Shown: positions 9,701 through 17,252 of the stretch, in pieces
How positions within the stretch are numbered: position 1 is the first letter of the stretch
Layout of the letters: every line of letters begins with the position of its first letter
Origin: Brevibacillus laterosporus DSM 25
GTDB lineage: Bacteria > Bacillota > Bacilli > Brevibacillales > Brevibacillaceae
DNA: 64,000 nt
Direction: 5' to 3'
NCBI RefSeq assembly: GCF_002706795.1
Contig: NZ_CP017705.1
Location: 3,408,501 to 3,472,500 of the forward strand
Notes under the pieces: model-generated
The model's input: only the letters and a program-made list of their open reading frames with translations
Told to the model about the DNA's origin: nothing
Database searches by the model: none
Made by a program: the position numbers and the translations under genes

Positions 9701-12700
9701 CATGATTACGACTTTCACAGACAGCTTGGGTGTAACCGAGGTCTTGGTTCATGACGAGCGGATGCTACTAGTAGAGAAACAAGAAAAAGACGGTATCCGT
9801 GTGTCGTATGAATATAATGACCGAGGTCAAATGATTTCCGAAACAGTAGGAAAAGAAGAGACCACCACCTACGAGTACGATCAACGAGGCAATCTGATTC
9901 AAGTAATCGACCCACTAGGGAATCAAACCAGCTATGTATACAGCGAGGACGATCTACTGCTGTCCGAAATCAATGCGGAGGGTGGCATCACGAGCTACAC
10001 GTATGATGAGAGAGGACGTTTGGTAAGCATTACCCGCCCCGACGAAAGTCGCTCAGAGATTGGCTACAACGAGCACGGACAACGCGTAAGCTATACAGAT
10101 TCGAATGATGTGACGAGCCGTTATCAATACGATGACAAAGGCTACCTCACAGCTGTCTATGACGGAGAAGGTCGTGTCATACAGGTAGGCTACGACGAGG
10201 TTGGTCGTATTGCATCGTTCCAAGATGGACGGGGTGGCAAAGTACGCCGCACCTATGATGCTAACGATAACATCGTACAAGTAATCGATCCGCTTGGACG
10301 CCCGTATTCCTTTGCCTATGATGCCTTCGATCATCGTGTGGAAGAAACGATGCCTTCAGGAGCAACCACCCGTTATCGCTATCATGTGCTAGGACAAGTG
10401 GAGAGCATAACGGACGCGCTAGGACAAACAACCACCTATCGGTATGACGCAGAGGGCCAGTTGATAGCTGTTATCCAGCCAAATGAAGCGGAAATTCACT
10501 ATGAGCGGGATCAAATGGGGCGCATTATCTCCATTACAGATCCATTAGGGCGAACCGAGAAAGCCGCCTATGATGAAAACGGACGCCTCATTCAGGTTTG
10601 GGATGCACTGGGAAATAAGGTACAGGACGTCAGCTATGATGCAGGAGGCAATCTCGTTTCCGCTACAGATGCCTTAGGTCATACAACGCTGTACGGTTTT
10701 AATAAATTATACCAATGCACCAAAAAGACAAATGCCCTCGGACAAACCACAACCTACGCCTATGATGCTGTTGCTCGTCTAACCGAGGTTATGGAAAACG
10801 ACGCCGCGATCTATCGTCAGCAATATGACAAGGAAGGGCGCCTCATCAGCTATACCGATGCCAATGAAAACGAAACGACGCTTCGGTACGATCAAAGTGG
10901 GCTGGTGGTGGAGGAACAAAATGCCACCGGGGAAGCTACCCATTTTGCCTATGATGAACGAGGCTGGATGCACAAACGTACCAATGCCAGAGGACAGGAA
11001 ACTCACTATCGCTACGATACCGCCGGTCAGCTGATCGAGCAAAAGGATGAGGTTAGCACAGTTCGTAGAGAATACGATACAGACGGCAATCTCGTCAAGG
11101 TACAGGAAGAAGGAGCAGGAACGAAGCATCGGGAGTACGATCTGTTAGGACGTGTCACTGCTTGTACAGATAGCTACAGAAATACCATTCAATACCGATA
11201 TGACGAAAATAGTCAACTGACCCATCTCATCTATCCAGATGGGAAGATTGTTCAATATACCTACGATGTAGCTGGACAGCTCACGGAGGTAAAAGACTGG
11301 GCAGGACGTCGTACTACCTACACCTACGATGAAAATGGGCGACTGATCAAGACAGTTCGACCAAATGGAACCATCGAGCAGCGCAGCTACGATGCCGCCG
11401 GACAAATGCTGCGTCTGTGGGATCAAAGTCGCCAAGGCGTGATGCTTCAGAAATACCGCTACGTGTACAATGAGCTAGGGCAAATTGTGCAGGAAGAGGA
11501 AAAGCAGTACACCTATGACTCTCTAAAACGACTGGTAAGCGGTGAATGGCCGGGCGGACGCGTCTGGTATAGCTACGATCAAGGTGGAAACGTCACGGGA
11601 ATCGGGACGGTAGAGACCACACCGAAGAAAACGATGGGGTATGGAAAGGACAACCGACTTTCCCAAGTAAATGAGCATCCAGTAGAGATGGATGCAGACG
11701 GCAATCTACTCACATGGACAGAGAATGAAAAAACCCATACCTATGCATACGACGCCCGCAATTGTTTAGTCCGCACAGGTCAAGCACATTACACCTATGA
11801 TGCCGAGCACCTACGTACCTCGATGACGTGGAAGGGAAAGACGACACGCTATGTAGTCGACCAAGTCGAGGAGCTTAGCCGTGTACTTATGGAGCTAGGG
11901 GAAGACGGTAGTCCGAAAGCTTATTATGTGTATGGACAAGGCCTGATCGGTCGAGAGGATGCGCAGGGAAATTACTTGTCGTATCATACAGATATGCGTG
12001 GTAGTACCACGATGCTGAGTGATTGGAGCGGACGCGTCACTGACCGCTACAGCTATGGCGTGTATGGCGAATTAGAACAGCATGATGGTACAACCTCCCA
12101 ACCGTTTTGTTATAATGGTAGAGATGGTGTCATGACCGACCCCAATGGCTTGTATTACATGAGGGCGCGGTATTATCACCCCGGACTGAAGCGTTTCCTG
12201 AATCGAGATATTTTACCAGGGGACGTGACAGAAGGACAGACCTTTAACCGATTTGCCTATGTGAATGGCGATCCAGTTGGTTTTATTGATCCGTTGGGAT
12301 TGGCAGGGCTTGGGACTGGGCAGTGTAAGAAGGATGGAGAGAAAAAAGAACCTGTAGATATTCATTTCGGGGTTGATGAAGCGACTGCAAGAAAAGCAGG
12401 CCATGATAAAATGAAAAAATTTGCTGACCATTTAGCAGAACAAATGACAGAACTAAACTACCTATCTTTGCACAAAACCAATGATTTGGTTATGAATTTA
12501 AGTAATTTCCATAATACTCCACAAAAAATTAGAAATGCTATAATAAATTCAGCTAGAAGAATGGCTAATAAATGGTTAGGAGGTAAAAAAGGGGATGGAT
12601 TAGATGCCGCACATGCTCTAGATTCAGTAGCAGGAGGATATATTTATAAATTTATTGGTCTACGTGATGGATGGGCTAATCAGATGGTGGGAAGATTATG

Positions 12701-12803
12701 GAAGGATAGATGGCAAAAAATACAACCTGGTAAACAACATAATTTAATTCCGGGAGTAAATACAAAAGATGGTTTTGTACATCTCGAAGATTTCTTCAAA
12801 TAA
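6768..12803 (+). CDS. VgrG-Rhs polymorphic toxin with C-terminal type-15-like nuclease domain
   Basis: This giant protein has 2011 residues. Domains in order are: VgrG-like hub and OB-fold with beta strands (1 to about 480); an acidic/proline linker ending in six prolines (about 488-507); a hydrophobic, alanine/glycine-rich segment (about 518-570) that may cross a membrane; a lysine-rich stretch (about 683-723); the Rhs plug start DPIHAGSG (about 728); dozens of YD repeats (about 845-1700); and the Rhs core (GLYYMRARYYHP near 1800) ending in DPLGL at 1841-1845, the usual self-cleavage boundary. The last 165 residues are the toxin, with HALDSVAGG (HxxD at 1949-1952) and a WANQMVGRLWKDRW helix. 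This resembles polymorphic toxin type 15 (Ntox15), whose member Tde1 is a DNase. GTG 6768 is chosen because GGGAGGGGGG (6751-6760) precedes it; ATG 6732 lies before that site. Confidence 0.9.
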   Translation: MKTTAKVAGYGNLQVVSPYDIQTLQELQLVKEANDHAKLYLTGIIPEEKKDSYIAMATSSDIIEVNEVEDGRVVRNLFTGLIENIGVRAVRGIYYIELEGISLTSQLDIKEKTRSFQDKNMTYTALLDLILKDYPGSDYLDYATNGAKLEGFTLQYKETDWAFIKRMASRFGAVLLPETSSKTPKFSLGVPDGKLGQLHDYHYGVARSLDRYTEATTGHGSELDETAFTHYTAESGQYFALGDKVVFQEKELTVAASTARFIEGGLLYAYTLCQEEGVLQNPIRNEQLTGVSLEGKIMEIRRDTVKVHLDIDKTQDKGKAWWFPYSSVYSTEGADGFHCMPQEGDAVQVYFATSQEDGAVAMSSVRKTGQDSPKMGNPSEKYWGTNFGKEMKLGGSDFVLTAKDTKEGKMFIKLDVEDGIEIHSDKAIMFSAEKDLEIETDTKFEIKAQEAIYLLCKESSIVLDGETDIQGTVLKVDGLIKSPVSVADLEPEPEPEDPAPPPPPPEEEKGFWGSLLDGVQLALDVVGMIPVVGIVADVANAGISVARGDYAGAALSLVACIPFAGAAATGAKLGMKAAKALKMGKTVAKVADKAADVAKVVTKVADVVVGKVYTASRKLKSTVNQLAAVQKMKSSMKLKAMANSRVGKIGKAITKEVATEAGYQVLEEVAGSGVATVAGLLGGKRNRHKGKKKLSKKERKKAAQKARNAEKAKQKNPKSANEKSCLRDPIHAGSGAQFIIHPTLKLYGAETWTFELHYNSMLLQQGVLGKAWTHNYEMHADMERIDQGEITIWWNTGRRNVFMQTKADPTLYRSTDVDMMFYELLQTGDGYELYSRNTRETYFFKRNGQLSKQTNALGQSLVFNYDSYHRLVNMRDAITGHSLSLQYGQDGLLYRVHDVSRSVQFDYNESHRLSQFIDPNGTVSELIYTAQGQIESLTVNGIMQYQNTYDHEGRVIAQTNALGLASHFSYDTQSMPGSMITTFTDSLGVTEVLVHDERMLLVEKQEKDGIRVSYEYNDRGQMISETVGKEETTTYEYDQRGNLIQVIDPLGNQTSYVYSEDDLLLSEINAEGGITSYTYDERGRLVSITRPDESRSEIGYNEHGQRVSYTDSNDVTSRYQYDDKGYLTAVYDGEGRVIQVGYDEVGRIASFQDGRGGKVRRTYDANDNIVQVIDPLGRPYSFAYDAFDHRVEETMPSGATTRYRYHVLGQVESITDALGQTTTYRYDAEGQLIAVIQPNEAEIHYERDQMGRIISITDPLGRTEKAAYDENGRLIQVWDALGNKVQDVSYDAGGNLVSATDALGHTTLYGFNKLYQCTKKTNALGQTTTYAYDAVARLTEVMENDAAIYRQQYDKEGRLISYTDANENETTLRYDQSGLVVEEQNATGEATHFAYDERGWMHKRTNARGQETHYRYDTAGQLIEQKDEVSTVRREYDTDGNLVKVQEEGAGTKHREYDLLGRVTACTDSYRNTIQYRYDENSQLTHLIYPDGKIVQYTYDVAGQLTEVKDWAGRRTTYTYDENGRLIKTVRPNGTIEQRSYDAAGQMLRLWDQSRQGVMLQKYRYVYNELGQIVQEEEKQYTYDSLKRLVSGEWPGGRVWYSYDQGGNVTGIGTVETTPKKTMGYGKDNRLSQVNEHPVEMDADGNLLTWTENEKTHTYAYDARNCLVRTGQAHYTYDAEHLRTSMTWKGKTTRYVVDQVEELSRVLMELGEDGSPKAYYVYGQGLIGREDAQGNYLSYHTDMRGSTTMLSDWSGRVTDRYSYGVYGELEQHDGTTSQPFCYNGRDGVMTDPNGLYYMRARYYHPGLKRFLNRDILPGDVTEGQTFNRFAYVNGDPVGFIDPLGLAGLGTGQCKKDGEKKEPVDIHFGVDEATARKAGHDKMKKFADHLAEQMTELNYLSLHKTNDLVMNLSNFHNTPQKIRNAIINSARRMANKWLGGKKGDGLDAAHALDSVAGGYIYKFIGLRDGWANQMVGRLWKDRWQKIQPGKQHNLIPGVNTKDGFVHLEDFFK

Positions 12804-12830
12804 ATCAAATTACTTTTCTGGAGGTAATTA

Positions 12831-13394
12831 ATGAAAAAGGTATTTTATATGAAAACCAGAGAACGCACTGTGCAAGATAAGAATAATATGTTTATAGATA
12901 GAATTGGAGGTTTGCCTACTCATAGACCTGAAAAATTTCCATTATATTTTGAGGAGATAGAGTATGGTTTTTTAATGCAAATTTATTGCGATAGGGAGAG
13001 GTTTCCAGACATTGAAGGAGTTTTATGCTGGCAAATATATCAAGATATTAATGAACAAGATGATCCAATAATCATAGAAGTACCCTTAGGGGCAGAATTA
13101 AATACTGAAAATGAGGGTACTTCAATTAATAGATTAAGAGAACGTATTATTTATTATGAAGAAGGAATTGAGCCAGATGTACTAGAACTTGGTATAGAGG
13201 TATACTCAGAAGAAGCAGTCGAGTATTTTTCTTCTAAAATAGGTGGAGCTGTTCCAGAAGAGTATATTGATACAGAATTTGAATATCTTGGGTGTATATT
13301 TGAAAATCTTCCCGAAGAGTACGAACTGTATTTTGGTGTCGAGGCATTATATCTGGTTCGAAATCGTGACGGAGAAGTGGTATTAATGTCTTAA
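12831..13394 (+). CDS. Probable cognate immunity protein of the Rhs toxin
   Basis: The 187-residue acidic cytoplasmic protein starts 27 bases after the toxin gene behind a GGAGGT ribosome site. The segment FIDRIGGLPTHRPEKFPL, followed by GFLMQIYCD, faintly recalls DUF1963/YwqG-like proteins, which occur as immunity proteins. I do not recognise the family with certainty. The DNA is clearly more AT-rich than the Rhs shell, as is the toxin tip in front of it, as expected for a toxin-immunity pair swapped in by recombination. The role of neutralising the toxin is inferred from position and composition. Confidence 0.75.
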   Translation: MKKVFYMKTRERTVQDKNNMFIDRIGGLPTHRPEKFPLYFEEIEYGFLMQIYCDRERFPDIEGVLCWQIYQDINEQDDPIIIEVPLGAELNTENEGTSINRLRERIIYYEEGIEPDVLELGIEVYSEEAVEYFSSKIGGAVPEEYIDTEFEYLGCIFENLPEEYELYFGVEALYLVRNRDGEVVLMS

Positions 13395-13413
13395 AATAAT
13401 TGATTCTATATGG

Positions 13414-13458
13414 AAATACCTCTGATAAGATATCATTGATCATCAGGGGTATTTTATT
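13414..13458 (+). terminator. Rho-independent terminator after the toxin-immunity pair
   Basis: The arms AAATACCTCTGAT (13414-13426) and ATCAGGGGTATTT (13442-13454) pair with one G-U and run into a T-rich tail. It ends the long delivery-locus transcript after the immunity gene. The rest of the 334-base gap up to 13728 is AT-rich and shows no gene or remnant that I could recognise. Confidence 0.7.
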
Positions 13459-13728
13459 TGTTCCTTTTCTAGTGATAAGGGAAGAAAAAACTTTAGAGAT
13501 TGAATATTAGGATTAAAATATCAGATATTCAAGGAATATAACTCAATTTTAAATAGATGATTATCTATCTTTGTGACAAAATTATTTTTATCAGTTTGAC
13601 AGGTGTCTAAAACCATGATGGCATCAACAAAAGTTTGTTGCTTATGAATATATCAAAATAATTATGGTGGACTTGCAAGACAGATATACCTAGGCAATTG
13701 ATGAGTATTAACAGAAAGGGGAGTAAGT

Positions 13729-14240
13729 ATGAGTGATTTTGATTTTTTAAAACAATATATTATTGAGCCAGAAATGAAAATTGATTCCTCTAAAAAGCAT
13801 GTATTTTATAGACTTTCAGATGAACAAATTAAGGAAGCTGAAGATAGATGGGGACGAAAATTTCCAAAAGAACTTAGAAATTTTTTTAGTGAGATTGGAT
13901 ATGGGTTTGTTTGTCATAGTTTCCAATCAAGGTTTAACAGATTAATGGATCCAGAGGGTATTGTTGATTTTATTTTTGGAGAAGAGTTTTACACTGATAA
14001 TATCAGGCGAGATGACTATGATCAAGAAAATTTGCTTGTTTTTTTGAGATATCAGAAATTTCTTGTTTAACAATAGATTTATACAAAGAAAATAGTAATG
14101 GCCAATGCCCCATATATTATGAAGATGAGCTAATTGCTAACTCTTTAGAAGAATTTCTAATAAAAATGGATGAAGTTGATTTCTTTGAAAATAAAAGATG
14201 TTATGAACGAATACTTCAAATTAAGAAAGGAATACTTTGA
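13729..14240 (+). pseudogene. SMI1/KNR4 (SUKH) immunity gene broken by a one-base frameshift
   Basis: The first frame gives 113 residues and stops at 14070. It contains a typical SUKH start: LSDEQIKEAEDRWGRKFP, then ELRNFFSEIGYGFV. A run of seven T ends at 14045. If one T is added, the frame continues from GAG 14046 as EISEISCLTIDLYKENSNG and on to a stop at 14238-14240, giving 170 residues, the normal length for this family, with the usual NSLEEFLIKM C-terminal helix. So the gene is either inactivated, switched by slippage, or misread at the T run. It lies behind a good AAAGGGGAG ribosome site. It would protect against a toxin whose gene is not present in this window. Confidence 0.8.
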
Positions 14241-14721
14241 CAAAGGATTGGACTTTCTATTCAAAACAGAATACAACGAAGAAATTGACTCATTCATTTA
14301 TCAAGGTGAGATGGATGATGATGAAGAGATTTTGTGGAAACCGGTTGTGAAAAATACTAATCACCATTTAAAGGAAATCGAAGAACGGTTAGATATTAAA
14401 TTCCACTCTTCAGTTAATGAATATTTTAATTCATATTGGTTTGCTGATTTAGATGGGTTTATTGATAGTCATTATATTAGATTAGAAGCTGTATTGCCAA
14501 ATATCGAATTAGATTCTTTTGAAAGCACGTTAGAAGGATATAAAAACAATCATGGCAATAGACTTTATAAAATTCCTATAGGAATAGAAGGGAATGGCTT
14601 AATAGTTGTTCTAGATAATAAAAATGGGAGGATTGAATTAGGAGATTTTGGAAGGGGATCTTTTGATGTAATATCCAATAGCTTAATGGAGCTAATCTCT
14701 AGTTTAAGATTGCAAAAGTAA
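14203..14721 (+). CDS. Syd-family (SUKH superfamily) protein, likely orphan immunity protein
   Basis: The 172-residue product shows the Syd pattern: an N-terminal helix (MNEYFKLRKEYF), then ILWKPV, a HLKEIEERLDIKFHSSVNEY helix-turn, FADLDGFI, and a C-terminal LIVVLDNKNGRIELGDFG followed by a terminal helix. In enteric bacteria Syd binds SecY. In toxin loci Syd domains are part of the SUKH superfamily of immunity proteins, which fits here better. ATG 14203 matches the usual family start; ATG 14170 is possible. It overlaps the end of the broken SUKH gene. DNA is AT-rich like its neighbours. The matching toxin is not in the window. Confidence 0.75.
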   Translation: MNEYFKLRKEYFDKGLDFLFKTEYNEEIDSFIYQGEMDDDEEILWKPVVKNTNHHLKEIEERLDIKFHSSVNEYFNSYWFADLDGFIDSHYIRLEAVLPNIELDSFESTLEGYKNNHGNRLYKIPIGIEGNGLIVVLDNKNGRIELGDFGRGSFDVISNSLMELISSLRLQK

Positions 14722-14737
14722 CCATAAGGAACGCTTA

Positions 14738-14842
14738 TCGACAACCTTTTTGTTATGGGCAAGGCACTATCGTCCCAGGATGAAGCGTTCCCTAAATCAA
14801 GATATTTTATCTGGGGACGTGACGGATAGACAGCACAGCAAC
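14738..14842 (+). pseudogene. Remnant of an Rhs core (displaced toxin tip)
   Basis: A stretch reads RQPFCYG at 14738, like SQPFCYNG in the intact Rhs protein. After a deletion, bases 14763-14842 follow the intact gene's 12160-12245 closely, including AAGCGTTCCCTAAATCAAGA and GATATTTTATCTGGGGACGT. Translated, this gives an Rhs-core tail (MKRxLNQDILSGDVTD) with broken frames. It is a dead second copy of the shell end, the usual scar left when a toxin tip is replaced by recombination between shell sequences. Confidence 0.75.
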
Positions 14843-15031
14843 CGTCATCTTCAGATACGGATTCCAGTTTCGCTATGAAATTAACCATGCCATTTTGCAT
14901 TTCGATTGAAGTCTCATCCATATTCGTTTTATAGTTTTTTTTCTATCCGAGGATTTGTGGAATCTCATTTCAACATTGTACGTACTACCTTCTTTGGGAG
15001 GATTTCCATCCCATAATGCAACTCCTACAAA
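14835..15031 (-). pseudogene. Degraded reverse-strand coding fragment, possibly an immunity gene
   Basis: On the minus strand from 15031 a frame reads VGVALWDGNPPKEGSTYNVE and on to RKKTI. With one frame change it continues as NMDETSIEMQNGMVNFIA to about DDGCCAV. The polar beta-strand character resembles small immunity proteins, but a stop lies just upstream and there is no start codon or ribosome site. It ends against the Rhs remnant. I treat it as a possible fossil; chance cannot be ruled out. Confidence 0.3.
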
Positions 15032-15140
15032 TTATCGGTACAGATACTACAGCAAGTAATCTATTGTGAAGAAAAAGATAGCACGCAGTTTTAACGGATA
15101 CCTTCTGCCTGTATCCCCGATAGCTCTCTATAACATCTGT

Positions 15141-15177
15141 AACCCCGAGTGACTTTTAAGAACTCGGGGTTATTTTG
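15141..15177 (+). terminator. Terminator at the end of the toxin locus
   Basis: The arms AACCCCGAGT and ACTCGGGGTT (15162-15171) pair perfectly over 10 bases and are followed by ATTTTGAT. It separates the toxin and immunity remnants from the secreted protein gene downstream. Confidence 0.7.
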
Positions 15178-15318
15178 ATGAAGGGAAAAGCTAACTCATT
15201 TATCCCTCACCAAGTCGATTTTGTGCGTATCACCCATAAAAAAAGAAAAAACTGTAACCATTTCAAGCTTGGTTCGACTAATAGAGGTTAAAAAAGGTAG
15301 ACATTGAGGAGAGATAAG

Positions 15319-16512
15319 ATGAATACCCCCAAAAACAAAACCATGTCATTACACAGATTTATGGCAACTGCTTCCGTCATAACGCTACTTTCTGTACCGA
15401 TTTCATCGGTTTGGGCTATAGATACGAAGACGAATGGGAAAAAAACTACCTCTACACAAGGGCAAATTCCCCCGCAAGCTGATATCAATTGGCAGGTAAA
15501 GAGTGTGATAGAAAAGCTGACGCTAGCCTTTCCCGAAATCAAGGAGTATAACAATCAGAAGATTGAGCTTAAAAAAAGATGGAGTAAATTAATCGACGTA
15601 GAAGTAAGCAAAAATGGTGCAGGTAACACGCCACTCGTCAATATTCAACTGGACAAACAAACAGGAGAACTGCTATATTTCGGCTTTTTAGACCGCACAG
15701 AATATCCAAATGGGACAAGTGTTTACGCTTCGCCAAAGGGATTGGAAAAACAAATAACGGATGAAACTGCTAAACAACAAGCAGCTCTTTTAGTAGAAAA
15801 ATTATATGGAGGAAAGGCAAAGAACGACTCCCCTATTTCGGTATGGAGAGAAACACAAAAAGAGAAAGAAGTGGAAGGCAAGATAATCCCAGCTAAAACC
15901 CTGCCTCCGGTGGTCAATTTCCGAATTAGCCTACCAAATAAGAGTAATGTGGCAAATTACGTTTCAGTGCGTTTCGGTGAAAACGGTAAAATTGAAAGTT
16001 TGGATGCTGTAACAAAGCCAATTCTATTTGATAAATGGTTTGCGGCTGACCTCGAAAATCGGGAAATGCCAAATGACGAGCTGACAAAGCCGGCACAGGC
16101 TATGTTTGATCGGATGCACGTACTTTACCCGGAATTAAGAGATTATAACGTAAAAGAAATTAGCCTATCTAAGTATAATACTTTTTACGATATTAATTTT
16201 AAAAAGTCAAAGACTGACAAGAAAGAAGAGATCAGAATGCATATAGAGGAAGAAACAGGCAAGCTTGTATATATACATTTTGAAAAACGCCCATCAGGAA
16301 AAGGGGCATCCCCAGAGCTGGCCAAACAAAAGGCATACGAATTCTTACAGCGTGTACAAGGAGACAATGCAAAAAGCTACACAGTTGGGAATATGATCAT
16401 GACTGGAACAAATGGGGTAACGCTAGTCATCCTAGATGGTACAACTCCTGAAAAAAAGCATTATGCCTTTGGGGTGGGAGCAGACGGTAAAATCTATAGC
16501 TTTGATGGCTAA
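15319..16512 (+). CDS. Secreted YcdB/YcdC-type PepSY-like protein
   Basis: The 397-residue product has a lysine-containing N-terminus and a hydrophobic stretch (about residues 17-32) ending near VWAID, a likely signal peptide. The mature part holds two copies of one unit: FPEIKEYN...TGELLYFGF near residue 70 and YPELRDYN...TGKLVYIHF near residue 270. Such repeats are seen in YcdB/YcdC proteins, which carry PepSY-like folds. The start is ATG 15319, because the TTG 15304 lies ahead of the GAGGAGAG ribosome site (15306-15313). It precedes an ECF sigma operon whose second gene has a similar extracellular part. Function is unknown; a cell-envelope or protease-inhibitor role is known for some PepSY proteins. 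Confidence 0.75.
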   Translation: MNTPKNKTMSLHRFMATASVITLLSVPISSVWAIDTKTNGKKTTSTQGQIPPQADINWQVKSVIEKLTLAFPEIKEYNNQKIELKKRWSKLIDVEVSKNGAGNTPLVNIQLDKQTGELLYFGFLDRTEYPNGTSVYASPKGLEKQITDETAKQQAALLVEKLYGGKAKNDSPISVWRETQKEKEVEGKIIPAKTLPPVVNFRISLPNKSNVANYVSVRFGENGKIESLDAVTKPILFDKWFAADLENREMPNDELTKPAQAMFDRMHVLYPELRDYNVKEISLSKYNTFYDINFKKSKTDKKEEIRMHIEEETGKLVYIHFEKRPSGKGASPELAKQKAYEFLQRVQGDNAKSYTVGNMIMTGTNGVTLVILDGTTPEKKHYAFGVGADGKIYSFDG

Positions 16513-16706
16513 TTGTAAAATGACAAGTAAATCAAGGGTAGGGTAACCACGCGTTAAGAATACAGCCATATATAGGCTTGTTTAGTATGTTAGGAGACCT
16601 TATTAAACAATTAAACAAGAAACAGAGTAGCAGGATATTGGCAGTAAATGTTGCTTATGTAATCTGAGATATGTATCAACAAGAGCTTGTGAATGGAGGA
16701 ACTGCA

Positions 16707-17252
16707 TTGTATGACGAAGATATAAAACAGCAAGTATTGTTAATCTATGAGCAGTATTATTTAGATGTTTATCATTTTCTGCTGTACTATACTGGCAATC
16801 AAAATGACACAGAGGATTTGACACAGGAGGTTTTTGTCCGTGTGATCCGTTCTTTGGCACGCTATGAAAATAGAGCAAATATGAAAACGTGGCTATTTGC
16901 GATAGCGAAGCACATTGCTATTGATTATCATCGCAAGAAAAGATGGAAAAGTCTGTTTTCCATTGATGTACTAAAAAAACATGTGTCTTCAGATGGGTTA
17001 CCAGAAAAAGAAGTAGAGAGCTGGGAAGAGGAGCAGGAGCTGATCCGAGCGATCCAAAAGCTACCACAGCATTATAGAATGGTTGTCATCCTAAGGGGAA
17101 TTCAGGGATACAGCGTTAGGGAAACAGCCTCCATCATGGATTATTCGGAATCACAGGTGAAAGTGACCTTGCATCGAGCATTGAAAAAGCTTGAAAAGGA
17201 ACTAGCAGGACGGATAGGAGGGGAGCTGTACGATGGATTGGCAAAAAGATAA
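16707..17252 (+). CDS. ECF-type RNA polymerase sigma factor
   Basis: The 181-residue protein has the two ECF regions. Region 2 includes YYTGNQNDTEDLTQEVFVRV and MKTWLFAIAKHIAIDYHRKK. Region 4 includes LPQHYRMVVILRGIQGYSVR, then the helix-turn-helix ETASIMDYSESQVKVTLHRA. It directs RNA polymerase to a small set of promoters when released by its anti-sigma factor. TTG 16707 is chosen since GGAGGA (16695-16700) lies 6 bases before it; an in-frame ATG at 16671 has no such site. The last 20 bases overlap the next gene, the standard sigma/anti-sigma coupling. The target genes are unknown, but the neighbouring YcdB-like gene is a candidate. Confidence 0.9.
   Translation: MYDEDIKQQVLLIYEQYYLDVYHFLLYYTGNQNDTEDLTQEVFVRVIRSLARYENRANMKTWLFAIAKHIAIDYHRKKRWKSLFSIDVLKKHVSSDGLPEKEVESWEEEQELIRAIQKLPQHYRMVVILRGIQGYSVRETASIMDYSESQVKVTLHRALKKLEKELAGRIGGELYDGLAKR

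Noticed and set aside
10053-11435. Several reverse-strand frames of 90-120 codons
   Set aside because: They are shadows of the Rhs repeats, without ribosome sites or protein-like composition.
9300-11860. Tandem DNA repeats in the Rhs gene
   Set aside because: They are diverged YD-repeat codons of one protein, not a separate repeat element or CRISPR array.
14565-14921. Reverse-strand frame of 118 codons
   Set aside because: Most of it is antisense to the Syd-family gene; only the first part from about 14835 up was kept as a possible fossil.
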